A DNA stretch of 64,000 nt. It comes from Clostridium sp. CAG:609. Lineage in GTDB: Bacteria; Bacillota_I; Bacilli_A; RF39; UBA660. The notes below the pieces were generated by a model. It had not been told where the DNA came from and ran no database searches. It saw only the letters and a list, made by a program, of their open reading frames with translations. The DNA lies in assembly GCA_000438075.1 (NCBI GenBank), contig FR903546.1, forward strand, positions 1 to 64,000. Reading direction: 5' to 3'. This document shows, in pieces, positions 43,567 through 52,203 of this stretch (its first letter is position 1; every line of letters begins with the position of its first letter). Position numbers and translations under genes: made by a program.

Positions 43567-43590
43567 AGTATGTAAGAATTTTTACATACT
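43567..43590 (+). other. Leader hairpin before nfo
   Basis: AGTATGTAA/TTACATACT stem in the nfo leader without a T-run; it may stabilise the mRNA or be protein-bound. Confidence 0.35.
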
Positions 43591-43624
43591 GAATAAATAC
43601 ATAAATTAAGAAAGAAGGAATAAA

Positions 43625-44500
43625 ATGATAATAGGTTCACATGTAAGTTTTGGTGCTGAACAATTACTTGGAAGTGCTAAACAAGCAAAAAGTTTCGGTG
43701 CAAACACATTTATGTTTTACACCGGAGCACCTCAAAATACAATAAGAAAAGAAATTGATGATAATAAAACCAAAGAAGCTTTAGAATACATGAAAGAAAA
43801 TAACATTGATATAAATAATGTTATATGTCATGCACCATACATAATAAATTTAGCAAACAGAGAAAATGAAGTATCATGGAATTTCTCATGTTCATTTTTA
43901 AAAAATGAAATAGCAAGAATAACAAAAATGAAAGTAAATTATATCGTAGTGCACCCAGGAAATAGCCTAAAAATGGATAGAGAAGTTGCTCTAGATAACA
44001 TAGCGAGTGCCATCAACTTAATAATTGATGCAAATACAAAACCAATGATTCTACTTGAAACTATGGCAGGAAAAGGAACTGAATGTGGTAAAACTATGAA
44101 TGAGTTAAAAACTATTCTAGATAAAATTATTTTAAAAGAAAAAGTTGGTATTTGTCTTGATACATGTCATTTAAATGACTCAGGTATAGATATTAAAAAC
44201 TTTGATGAATATCTAAATTTATTTGATAAACTTATTGGTCTTGATAAAATAAAATGTATTCATATTAATGATAGCAAAAATGAAATTGGAAGTCATAAAG
44301 ATAGACATGCTAATATTGGTTATGGAACAATTGGTTTTGATAATTTAATAAATGTTTTATATAATGAAAAATTAAAAAATGTTCCTAAAATATTAGAAAC
44401 ACCTTACATCGAAGAATATCCGCCATATAAATTAGAAATAGAGATGATTTTAACTAAAAAGTTTAACCCTAACTTATATGAAGATGTAAAAACTATTTAA
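43625..44500 (+). CDS. nfo: Endonuclease IV (AP endonuclease)
   Basis: Nfo cuts DNA at abasic sites using three metal ions. Motifs are 'GSHVSFGAEQLLGSAKQAKS', 'VICHAPYIINLA', 'YIVVHPGNSL', 'LLETMAGKGTECGKT', 'GICLDTCHLNDSG', 'CIHINDSKNEIGSHKDRHAN' and 'ILETPYIEEYPPYK'. The His, Glu and Asp metal ligands are all present. The full family length is retained. Confidence 0.96.
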   Translation: MIIGSHVSFGAEQLLGSAKQAKSFGANTFMFYTGAPQNTIRKEIDDNKTKEALEYMKENNIDINNVICHAPYIINLANRENEVSWNFSCSFLKNEIARITKMKVNYIVVHPGNSLKMDREVALDNIASAINLIIDANTKPMILLETMAGKGTECGKTMNELKTILDKIILKEKVGICLDTCHLNDSGIDIKNFDEYLNLFDKLIGLDKIKCIHINDSKNEIGSHKDRHANIGYGTIGFDNLINVLYNEKLKNVPKILETPYIEEYPPYKLEIEMILTKKFNPNLYEDVKTI

Positions 44501-44756
44501 AATTAGAACCAAACTTTTGCAAGTATTCATTGAATACTTGTTTTATTTTTAAAAAATTTTCATTACTATAATGTCCCTTATATCTATCGATATCAAAAAT
44601 ACTTGGATTCTTTAAAACATCTTTCCAATTCTTTTTTATAAAAAGGTAAGTAAAATCAAGTTCCTCATTACTTAAATTAGCTCCTTTTTTTAAAGCAAAA
44701 TTATTTACATCATCTTTAGTTAACTTATTTATATACATACTTACAATATTAAACAT
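44493..44756 (-). CDS. yqfT: DUF2624 (YqfT-like) protein
   Basis: The 87-residue helical protein ('MYINKLTKDDVNNFALKKGA', 'VFNEYLQKFGSNFK') resembles YqfT/DUF2624. In B. subtilis that gene follows nfo (yqfS); here it is convergent to nfo and overlaps it by 8 bases. Function unknown. The assignment rests partly on this neighbourhood. Confidence 0.65.
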   Translation of the reverse strand: MFNIVSMYINKLTKDDVNNFALKKGANLSNEELDFTYLFIKKNWKDVLKNPSIFDIDRYKGHYSNENFLKIKQVFNEYLQKFGSNFK

Positions 44757-44809
44757 ATAATCACCTTAATATATTGTATGAAATTAATTAAAAAAGCAAT
44801 ACTAAAAAT

Positions 44810-46744
44810 ATGAAAAAGAAAGTTATATATGGATTATTAATAGCATTTTTTATTATATGTAGTTTTAAATTAGTAAGTATTTTAAAAAATAAGGAATATT
44901 ACACTAAATTATTAGATGAAAAAACAAATATTTATGTTTATGGAATTAGTGCACCGCGAGGAAGAATACTAGATTGTAATGGTAAAGTTTTAGTGGATAA
45001 CATTGGTATTAAAACAATTTACTACAACAAAATAAAGGGAATAACAAAATCTAAAGAATTAGAAATTGCAGGGTTACTTGCAAATGTTTTAAGTGTTGAT
45101 GAGGCAACCATTGATGAATTAAAAGAATATTATCTTATAAATAATAATGATGGCAAATACTTAATAACGGATGAAGAATATAAACTTTTTGAAGAAAGAA
45201 AAATAACCAAGGAAGAAATAGATATAAAAAAAAGAGCAAGAATAACTGATGATATGTTAAATTACAGTAGTAAAGAAAAGACTCAAGCACACATATATTC
45301 TCTCATGAACAAAGGCTACATCTATAGTAAAAAGAAAATAGCATCTAATTTAACTGAAGAAGAATATGCTAAAATAATTGAAAGTAAAATACCAGGTATC
45401 ACCGGTGAATTATCGTGGGATAGAATTTATTTATATGGTGATACTTTAAAAAATATATTTGGAAGAATCGGAAGCATTACCAAAGAAACTAAAGAATATT
45501 ATTTAACTAAAGATTATGAATTAACAGACACCGTAGGTATAAGTTATTTGGAAAATGTTTACGAAGATTACTTACGTGGTAAAAAAGCAAAATACAAAGT
45601 TGGAAGTGATTACACATTAACCTTACTTGAAGAAGAACAAAAAGGAAATGACTTAATATTATCAATAGATATAGATATGCAAATAAAAACTGAAGAAATT
45701 TTAAAAGATAAGTTAATCCTTGCTAAAAAATATGGTAATACTGAATATTTCAAAGATAGTTATGCTTTGGTAAGTGATCCATTAACTGGAAGTATCAAAG
45801 CAATATCTGGAATTCGTTTAAATGATGATAATACTTTCAGTGACATAAGTTTAAATAATATCAATAAATCATATACAATAGGTAGTGCAGTAAAAGGAGC
45901 AACTATCGCAGTTGGTTATAAATATAACTTAATTGAACCTGGAAAATATATTAATGATTCATGTGTTAAATTATTATTTGTTCCCCCAAAATGTAGTTTT
46001 AAAAAATTAGGTAAAGTAAATGATTTAACAGCATTATCAAATTCATCAAATTATTATCAGTATATGATTGCTATCAAATTAACGGGTAATACATACACTC
46101 CGAACATGAAACTTAATGCAACCAAAGAACACTTTAAAAAATATCGTGAGATGTTATCAAGTTTTGGCCTTGGTGTTAAAACTGGTATTGACTTACCAAA
46201 TGAACAAACAGGTATAATAGGAAAAACTATCGCCGATGATTTGCTTCTTAACCTATCAATTGGTCAGTATGATACTTATACTCCAATCGAAGTCTTACAA
46301 TATATAAATAGTGTTGCAACAGGCAAAAGAATAAAACTAAGTTTAATGCAAGAAATAAAAAATGGGGAAGAAACTTTATTAGAAAATAAAAGTGAAGTAT
46401 TAAATAATGTCGATTTAGATAAAGAATCACTTGATAGAATAAAAGAAGGAATGAAACTAGTTTTAAGTGAAGGAACAGGTAAGTTTTATGTACCTCAAGG
46501 ATTAAATTTCGCAGGTAAAACTGGAACAAGTGAATCATTTTTAGATACCAATAATGATAATATTGTTGATACAGCCACAATTTCTTCGACATTCACAGGT
46601 TTTTATCCAGCAGATAATCCTAAATTTAGCATTGTTGTTATAACTCCAAATGTCTCACATAAAAATGGTAAAACAGATGCATTTTACTTTGGTGCAAGTA
46701 AAATTACCAAAGAATTAGTGACATTTTTAAGTAATAATTACTAA
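44810..46744 (+). CDS. Class B penicillin-binding protein (transpeptidase)
   Basis: An N-terminal helix (about 5-24) is followed by the dimerisation domain ('SAPRGRILDCNGKVLVDNIG') and the transpeptidase domain. The active-site Ser lies in 'TIGSAVKGATIAVGY' (SxxK), SxN is 'LSNSSNYYQY' and KTG is 'FAGKTGTSESF'. It resembles PbpA/PBP2-type and SpoVD-type enzymes; the exact ortholog is uncertain and no PASTA domain is present. In Bacillus pbpA lies near nfo, which fits. It cross-links peptidoglycan during growth or sporulation. Confidence 0.9.
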   Translation: MKKKVIYGLLIAFFIICSFKLVSILKNKEYYTKLLDEKTNIYVYGISAPRGRILDCNGKVLVDNIGIKTIYYNKIKGITKSKELEIAGLLANVLSVDEATIDELKEYYLINNNDGKYLITDEEYKLFEERKITKEEIDIKKRARITDDMLNYSSKEKTQAHIYSLMNKGYIYSKKKIASNLTEEEYAKIIESKIPGITGELSWDRIYLYGDTLKNIFGRIGSITKETKEYYLTKDYELTDTVGISYLENVYEDYLRGKKAKYKVGSDYTLTLLEEEQKGNDLILSIDIDMQIKTEEILKDKLILAKKYGNTEYFKDSYALVSDPLTGSIKAISGIRLNDDNTFSDISLNNINKSYTIGSAVKGATIAVGYKYNLIEPGKYINDSCVKLLFVPPKCSFKKLGKVNDLTALSNSSNYYQYMIAIKLTGNTYTPNMKLNATKEHFKKYREMLSSFGLGVKTGIDLPNEQTGIIGKTIADDLLLNLSIGQYDTYTPIEVLQYINSVATGKRIKLSLMQEIKNGEETLLENKSEVLNNVDLDKESLDRIKEGMKLVLSEGTGKFYVPQGLNFAGKTGTSESFLDTNNDNIVDTATISSTFTGFYPADNPKFSIVVITPNVSHKNGKTDAFYFGASKITKELVTFLSNNY

Positions 46745-46844
46745 AATTTGCAAAAAAATCATTGAAATTAATCTAATATAGTTGAAAAATGTTAGAATTT
46801 TGGTATAATTATAAAAGATGCAATTTATAAAAGGAGGAAAAATT

Positions 46845-47009
46845 ATGGCAAAAAAGGAAAATCGTAGTGAAGTAACTATGAGATGTTCTGTTTGTGGTTT
46901 TGAATTACGCCCAGTTAGTAAAAATAAGAAAAATACTCCAGATCGTCTTGAATTAAATAGATACTGCCCAAAATGTAGAAAGACAGTAGCTGCTAAAGAA
47001 AAGAAATAA
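46845..47009 (+). CDS. rpmG: 50S ribosomal protein L33
   Basis: A 54-residue zinc-ribbon L33 with both CxxC pairs ('MRCSVCGFELR', 'RYCPKCRKTV'). The ATG at 46845 follows AAAGGAGG. A promoter TTGAAA-N16-TATAAT lies upstream. The presence of the Cys pairs marks the zinc-dependent paralog. Confidence 0.93.
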   Translation: MAKKENRSEVTMRCSVCGFELRPVSKNKKNTPDRLELNRYCPKCRKTVAAKEKK

Positions 47010-47028
47010 TAGAAAAGAGGATTAAAAT

Positions 47029-47589
47029 ATGGACATTAATATTAATGATATCAAAAATGGTATGACAATTATCATGGATGGTAATTTATATTCAATCGTA
47101 GAATTTCAACATGTTAAACCTGGTAAAGGACCTGCTTTTGTTAGAATTAAAAGAAGAAATTTAAGAACTGGATCAGTTACTGAAGATACATTTAATACAA
47201 ATATTAAAGTAACTAAAGCTCGTATTGAAAAAGTAAAGGCAAGTTATCTATACGCAATGGGAGATACTTATGTATTCATGAATAGTGATACATATGAACA
47301 ATTAGAACTACCCGCATCAGTATTAGGTGATAATGTTAACTTCATTAAAGAAGGGTTAGAAATTGATATTGATAACTTTGAAGGAGAAATAATTGGTATC
47401 TCATTACCAGAAAAAGTTGAATACACAGTAGTAGAAACAGAACCAGCAGTAAAAGGCAACACTGCAACTAATGCAAGTAAAGATGCTAAGATTGAAACTG
47501 GTTACGTAGTAAAAGTTCCTTTATTTATAAATGAAGGAGAAAAAATTATAATCTCTACTAAAGATGGAAAATATTCAGGAAGAGCATAA
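47029..47589 (+). CDS. efp: Translation elongation factor P
   Basis: EF-P relieves ribosome stalling at polyproline. The three-domain protein of 186 residues has 'FQHVKPGKGPAFVRIKRRNL' with the loop Lys in the first domain, and the C-terminal signature 'KDAKIETGYVVKVPLFINEG'. It follows rpmG by 19 bases. Confidence 0.96.
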   Translation: MDININDIKNGMTIIMDGNLYSIVEFQHVKPGKGPAFVRIKRRNLRTGSVTEDTFNTNIKVTKARIEKVKASYLYAMGDTYVFMNSDTYEQLELPASVLGDNVNFIKEGLEIDIDNFEGEIIGISLPEKVEYTVVETEPAVKGNTATNASKDAKIETGYVVKVPLFINEGEKIIISTKDGKYSGRA

Positions 47590-47602
47590 TGCTCTTTTTT
47601 TG
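47581..47602 (+). terminator. Terminator overlapping the efp stop codon
   Basis: AGAGCA/TGCTCT stem with a TAA loop that includes the stop codon, then T7. Confidence 0.75.
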
Positions 47603-47624
47603 AAAAAAAGGAGGTAGAAAGACT

Positions 47625-48305
47625 ATGGAAAATAAATTTAAAATGACACTAGAAGATAATATCTTCTGGGCAAAAAGAAACATAGTAGATACAATATATA
47701 AAAATGCAAGGTTAGAAGGAATAAATGTTACATTTTCTCAAACTGAAGCAATTATTAATGGGGGAATTATAAATAATTTACCAATTAATGATGTTGAAAA
47801 AGTCCTAGGAATGAAACAAGCTTGGGAATTTATAATAAATACTATAGATTTACCAGTAACTTATGCTTATATATGTGAAGTTCATAAAATGTGTGCTGTT
47901 GATGTTCCAGTTAGCTTGCGAGGTAAACCTAGAAATGTACCAGTAAATATCGGAGGTACAACTTGGAAACCACAATTTCCTATTGAATCACAACTTCAAG
48001 AAGAACTATCTGAAATTCTAAAAATAGAAAATCAAACAGATTGTGCTCTAAGTATCATGTTTTGGCTTATGCGTAAACAAATATTTCTAGATGGAAACAA
48101 AAGAACAGCAATGTTAATTGCCAATAAAATATTAATTTCTAATGGATGTGGTATCATTGCCATTCAAGAACAAGATTTAGAAACATTCGGTAAAAAATTA
48201 ATAAAATTTTATGAAACTAATGATATGACTGATGTTAAAGATTTCGTATATAAAAATGAATTAACAGGATTTGATAGCAATAAAGCTGTTCAAGAAAATA
48301 ACTAA
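47625..48305 (+). CDS. Fic-domain protein with altered active-site motif
   Basis: Fic proteins transfer AMP or other groups to protein side chains. The N-terminal helix pattern 'YKNARLEGINVTFSQTEAII' and the core 'FLDGNKRTAMLIANKIL' identify the fold. In the HxFx(D/E)GNxxR motif the catalytic His is Gln ('QIFLDGNKR'), so classical AMPylation is unlikely. It may be an inactive binder or use another chemistry. It follows efp by 35 bases with its own GGAGG site. No antitoxin is seen. Confidence 0.85.
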   Translation: MENKFKMTLEDNIFWAKRNIVDTIYKNARLEGINVTFSQTEAIINGGIINNLPINDVEKVLGMKQAWEFIINTIDLPVTYAYICEVHKMCAVDVPVSLRGKPRNVPVNIGGTTWKPQFPIESQLQEELSEILKIENQTDCALSIMFWLMRKQIFLDGNKRTAMLIANKILISNGCGIIAIQEQDLETFGKKLIKFYETNDMTDVKDFVYKNELTGFDSNKAVQENN

Positions 48306-48340
48306 AGGGTCAAAAGCTCTTTTTTTGTTTATACAAAAAA

Positions 48341-48358
48341 ATAAGTCTTTCGACTTAC
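48341..48358 (-). terminator. Terminator of the minus-strand membrane protein
   Basis: On the minus strand GTAAGTC-GAAA-GACTTAT is followed by T7; it overlaps the stop codon of the gene. Confidence 0.7.
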
Positions 48359-48804
48359 TTTTCTTCTTCATCTTTTTTTTCTTTCTTAGTCATCTTAGGT
48401 TTAACAGATTCCCTAATATCTTGTGTATTCTTCCAAGTCATTACTCTGATTAAAACAAGTTCATAACAAATTCTAATAGAGATTGGCCCGAATATCAAAC
48501 ACATTAAGAAACTTACAAAACTTGTAGAAATTAAACCAAAAGATAGTAAGATAACAAAAATAGTACTGATAATATAAAGAACTTTAAGAAGTGGTTCAAT
48601 TAACATAACCTTAAAATCTAATAAATCTTTTAAAGTTTGTAATTTTTTAGATACTTCTTTTTTATCTTTAACAAACATAAAGTATACCATGATACCAGCA
48701 GCAATAGCAATAATCATAGCAATTACAGTCCATATAAGAGTACCAGCAACTTTATTAGCAACTTTACTACTTTCTGTTAAATAATCCCATTGTGCACCAT
48801 TCAT
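48355..48804 (-). CDS. Membrane protein with three predicted helices
   Basis: A 149-residue protein with an N-terminal helix ('LIWTVIAMIIAIAAGIMVYF') and a pair of later helices (about 78-120, 'IISTIFVILLSFGLISTS'). It ends in a Lys/Glu-rich tail. The loop and following helix 'RICYELVLIRVMTWKNTQ' resembles DUF4282 proteins, but I am not sure. The start at 48804 follows AAAGGAG. Confidence 0.7.
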   Translation of the reverse strand: MNGAQWDYLTESSKVANKVAGTLIWTVIAMIIAIAAGIMVYFMFVKDKKEVSKKLQTLKDLLDFKVMLIEPLLKVLYIISTIFVILLSFGLISTSFVSFLMCLIFGPISIRICYELVLIRVMTWKNTQDIRESVKPKMTKKEKKDEEEK

Positions 48805-48909
48805 AACATAAAACTCCTTTCTAATATATATTACCAAAAATTGAAAAATATTACAATATTATTTTGCCAAATTTTAAATTTGTGATAAAATAAATATGGT
48901 GAAGTAATA

Positions 48910-49422
48910 GTGATAGAAATAATAAAAAATAAAAATAATCTAAGTGAATTAGAAATTAACAACATTGTAACCAGAGTTAAAGCATTAATAATAAACAGCA
49001 ACAACCAAATTTTACTTGGACATTCATATTGTGAATATCAGTTCCCTGGAGGTCATGTTGAAAATAATGAAGAATTTGCAGATGCATTAAAACGTGAATT
49101 AAAAGAAGAAACTGGATTAACTTATAATGTAGATAATATAACTCCCTTTGTTTTATTAAAAAGATATTATAAAGAATATCCAACAAAAAATGAAAATACC
49201 AAAATAATAATATATTATTATATAATTAAAAGTGACGAAATACCAAATTTAAGTAATACCAATTTAACTGATGAAGAAAAAGATGGTAATTTTAAATTAA
49301 GGTATGTGCCCCTTGATATTGTGGAAGATGTTTTAAAAGAAAATATTGAATCATGTGGAGATGCTCAAGGTATAGCAGAAGAAATGCTCGAAGTTTTAAA
49401 AATATACTTTCAAAATGTATAA
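48910..49422 (+). CDS. NUDIX hydrolase
   Basis: The NUDIX box 'GGHVENNEEFADALKRELKEETG' is nearly perfect (residues about 47-69, GX5EX7REUXEEXG with a hydrophobic before EE). The start is a GTG at 48910. The substrate is unknown; the domain is otherwise simple at 170 residues, with no extra specificity motif. It probably hydrolyses a nucleoside diphosphate derivative. Confidence 0.9.
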   Translation: MIEIIKNKNNLSELEINNIVTRVKALIINSNNQILLGHSYCEYQFPGGHVENNEEFADALKRELKEETGLTYNVDNITPFVLLKRYYKEYPTKNENTKIIIYYYIIKSDEIPNLSNTNLTDEEKDGNFKLRYVPLDIVEDVLKENIESCGDAQGIAEEMLEVLKIYFQNV

Positions 49423-49463
49423 AACAAAATGAATTTACCCATTAATAAAATAGGTGAATTTAA

Positions 49464-50240
49464 ATGTCTAAATATAAAGTTGATATAACTGGTATTAATA
49501 CAAGTGAACTACGGGTTTTAACTCAAGGTGAAATGACTAGTCTTTTTATAATGTATCAAAATGGTTCACTGGATGCTAAAGAAAAATTAATAAATGGTAA
49601 TCTAAAACTAGTTCTAAGTATTTTAAAAAATTATAATCGAGGAAACGTTAACATGGATGATTTATTTCAAGTCGGTGTTATTGGCTTAATCAAAGCAATC
49701 GATAATTTTGATATAACCTATGGCTTAAAACTATCAACTTATGCAGTGCCCCTAATTGAAGGAGAAATAAAAAGATACTTAAGAGATAACACAGCCATGA
49801 GAGTAAGCCGAAGTACTAAAGACTTAGCTTATCAAATAATTAAATTTAAAGATGAATACTTAGTAAACCATGGTCATGAAGCAACTCCAGAGGTTATATC
49901 AAAAAATCTTGGTATTGATGAATACTTAATAAGTTATGCCCTTGATGCTATGAAAGATCCATCATCAATATTTGAACCAATCTATAATGATGGCACAGAT
50001 ACAATTTATTTATTTGATCAAATCGCTGATATCAAAGATAAAAATAGTGATAAAGATATGATTATATCTCTAAGAAAAGCATTGCAAAAAATAAATGAAC
50101 GTGAGAAAAATATTTTACTAGAAAGATTTATTGTTGGAAAAACTCAAATGGAAATAGCATCAAATCTAGGAATTAGCCAAGCTCAAGTGTCTCGTCTTGA
50201 AAAAAGTGCTATCTCAAGTGTTCGTAAATTAATCAAATAA
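49464..50240 (+). CDS. sigG: RNA polymerase sporulation sigma factor SigG
   Basis: SigG drives late forespore transcription. The diagnostic N-terminus 'KYKVDITGINTSELRVLTQG' corresponds to the SigG opening in Bacillus. Region 2 is 'DLFQVGVIGLIKAIDNFDI' and 'YAVPLIEGEIKRYLRDN'. 'ALDAMKDPSSIFEPIYNDG' is SigG-typical, and region 4 is 'GKTQMEIASNLGISQAQVSR'. It is followed by ylmC, as in Bacillus. The spoIIGA/sigE genes are not in this window. Confidence 0.96.
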   Translation: MSKYKVDITGINTSELRVLTQGEMTSLFIMYQNGSLDAKEKLINGNLKLVLSILKNYNRGNVNMDDLFQVGVIGLIKAIDNFDITYGLKLSTYAVPLIEGEIKRYLRDNTAMRVSRSTKDLAYQIIKFKDEYLVNHGHEATPEVISKNLGIDEYLISYALDAMKDPSSIFEPIYNDGTDTIYLFDQIADIKDKNSDKDMIISLRKALQKINEREKNILLERFIVGKTQMEIASNLGISQAQVSRLEKSAISSVRKLIK

Positions 50241-50264
50241 ATCATATAATTAAATGGTGATAAA

Positions 50265-50486
50265 ATGTATTTAAGTGAACTTCAAAATAAAGATATAATC
50301 AGTGTTAAAACAGGAATAAATCTAGGAAGAATCATTGATGCTGAAGTAGATATGAATGGTCATATAATAAATATCGTCGCAGAAAACAAAAAAATATTTA
50401 GAAAAGTATGGAAAAATAGTGAAATTACTTTTACATTTAATGATATTTCTAAAATAGGTACAGATTGTATACTAGTAAATAAGTAA
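50265..50486 (+). CDS. ylmC: YlmC/YmxH family PRC-barrel sporulation protein
   Basis: A 73-residue PRC-barrel protein ('LQNKDIISVKTGINLGRIID', 'VDMNGHIINIVAE') of the YlmC/YmxH family, which is conserved in spore formers. It follows sigG by 24 bases with an ATGGTGAT ribosome binding site, the same neighbour order as in Bacillus. Confidence 0.9.
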   Translation: MYLSELQNKDIISVKTGINLGRIIDAEVDMNGHIINIVAENKKIFRKVWKNSEITFTFNDISKIGTDCILVNK

Positions 50487-50508
50487 AAAATATGGTACAA
50501 TATTAGGT

Positions 50509-50970
50509 ATGAAGAAGAAAAGTATAATCATAGCTATTATTGTATTTTTATTTGATCAACTTATTAAAACAATAGTTAATAAGTCTCTTTATTATGGAGC
50601 ATTAAAATCAATAATACCAAATTTATTTTATTTAACCAAAGTCTATAACAAAGGAGCAGCATGGAGTATAATGGAAGGCTCTAGAGCTTTTCTAATAGTC
50701 ATATCTATCATATGTCTTGTTTGTTTATTCATCTATGAAGGTAAATTTAAGACTGATAGAAAAGTAAGTTTTGCTTTTGGTCTTATCTACGGAGGCTTGC
50801 TTGGTAACTTACTTGATCGTATTAGACTAGGTTATGTAATAGATTATCTTAAATTCTATATTATAAAGTATGAATTTCCAGTTTTTAATCTAGCAGATAC
50901 TGCCTTAGTAATTGGTTTTTTAATACTTATAATATCTATCATAAAAGGAAGTGATAAAAATGACTATTAA
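50509..50970 (+). CDS. lspA: Lipoprotein signal peptidase
   Basis: LspA cleaves lipoprotein signal peptides after lipid attachment. Four helices and the aspartate active-site motifs are clear: 'GGLLGNLLDRIRLGYVIDYL' and 'FPVFNLADTALVIG'. 'YNKGAAWSI' matches the N-terminal family motif. At 153 residues it is full length. It overlaps rluD by 11 bases. Confidence 0.96.
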   Translation: MKKKSIIIAIIVFLFDQLIKTIVNKSLYYGALKSIIPNLFYLTKVYNKGAAWSIMEGSRAFLIVISIICLVCLFIYEGKFKTDRKVSFAFGLIYGGLLGNLLDRIRLGYVIDYLKFYIIKYEFPVFNLADTALVIGFLILIISIIKGSDKNDY

Positions 50971-51838
50971 AGCCCTAGAAAGCAACATAAGAATAGATAA
51001 GTATTTATCAGGTATTCTAGATGAATCTCGTGAAACTATAACAAAAATGATCGAAGAAGGATATATTCTTGTCAATAAAAAAAGTACAAAGCCATCTTAC
51101 AAATTGAAAGAGACTGATGAAGTAACTGTTAATGATGGTTTTAAAAAAGAAATGAGTCTTGAAGCAACAAAGATGGATATAGATATAGTTTATGAAGATG
51201 ATTATTTAATGGTTATAAATAAACCAAGTGGCTTAGTGGTTCATCCTGGTAATGGAAATCAATCTAATACCTTAGTAAATGGACTTTTGTATTACACAAA
51301 AAACTTAAGTCAAAAAGAAGAATTTAGACCAGGTATAGTACATAGATTAGATAAAGATACCAGTGGTCTAATGCTTGTTGCAAAAGATGATAAAACCCAT
51401 GAATTATTATCAGAAATGTTTAAAGAAAAACAAGTTCATCGTGAATATATAGCACTTTTAGATGGAGTATTTCCCCAAGAAAAAGCTATAATTGATGCCC
51501 CAATTGGAAGAAGCAGGGAACAATTTGATAAAATGGAAGTAAGAAAAGATGGGAAAAGGGCAGTAACTCATCTTGAAGTAATAAAAAAATATAGTAAAAA
51601 TACTTTAGTTAGATTAGTACTTGAAACCGGAAGAACTCATCAAATCAGAGTTCATCTATCATACATAGGTTATCCAGTTCATAATGATCCAGTTTATTCC
51701 AAAAAAGAAACAACAGAATTTGGTCAATTCCTTCATTCTGCATATTTAAAATTTGTTCATCCCATAACCCATAAGACTCTTGAATTCCAAGAAGACTTAC
51801 CATTAACTTTCAAAGATTTTATAGATAATCTAGAATAA
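50960..51838 (+). CDS. rluD: 23S rRNA pseudouridine synthase, RluD family
   Basis: An N-terminal S4 domain ('NIRIDKYLSGILDESRETIT') is followed by the catalytic domain with the Asp in 'GIVHRLDKDTSGLMLVAKDD' and 'ETGRTHQIRVHLSYIGYPV'. I chose the ATG at 50960 since AAAGGAAGTGAT lies upstream; a GTG at 50951 is inside that site. It is probably cotranscribed with lspA, the usual pairing in Bacillota. Confidence 0.95.
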   Translation: MTIKALESNIRIDKYLSGILDESRETITKMIEEGYILVNKKSTKPSYKLKETDEVTVNDGFKKEMSLEATKMDIDIVYEDDYLMVINKPSGLVVHPGNGNQSNTLVNGLLYYTKNLSQKEEFRPGIVHRLDKDTSGLMLVAKDDKTHELLSEMFKEKQVHREYIALLDGVFPQEKAIIDAPIGRSREQFDKMEVRKDGKRAVTHLEVIKKYSKNTLVRLVLETGRTHQIRVHLSYIGYPVHNDPVYSKKETTEFGQFLHSAYLKFVHPITHKTLEFQEDLPLTFKDFIDNLE

Positions 51839-52139
51839 TTTTAATAAGTGTAATTATATTCATTAAAAAGTATGGTACACTTAAAATGGAAAAGTACCCA
51901 AGTATTCTTTTAAAATCAATATTTAAAAGTATATTAAAAAGAAAAAGTAATCCAGCACTAAAAAGAGCAAATAAATAATTTTGAAAATATAAATAAAATA
52001 AAAAAGTTGATAAAATAAGCAAGTAATTAGTACCTACGCTAAATACTAAAGCATCATCAAATAAATGATAATTATTAATTTTTAAAAGTAAAATAGTAAG
52101 TAAAACTAAACTAATTATGTAAAAAATGTAGTGTAACAT
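51819..52139 (-). CDS. Small four-helix membrane protein
   Basis: A 106-residue, highly hydrophobic protein with about four membrane helices ('YIISLVLLTILLLKINNYHL', 'LFALFSAGLLFLFNILLN'). No family is recognised. A GAGGTGAT site precedes the start. It is divergent from the rhomboid gene and convergent with rluD (20-base overlap). Confidence 0.7.
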   Translation of the reverse strand: MLHYIFYIISLVLLTILLLKINNYHLFDDALVFSVGTNYLLILSTFLFYLYFQNYLFALFSAGLLFLFNILLNIDFKRILGYFSILSVPYFLMNIITLIKIILDYL

Positions 52140-52203
52140 AATATCACCTCTTTACTAAATATATGTTTTATTGTACAATATTAGAACGAAAGGAAGTAAT
52201 ATA

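Noticed and set aside
46248..46592. Leucine- and tyrosine-rich ORF on the minus strand
   Set aside because: It lies wholly inside the PBP gene in an antisense frame, has no ribosome binding site and has the composition expected from reversed AT-rich coding sequence.
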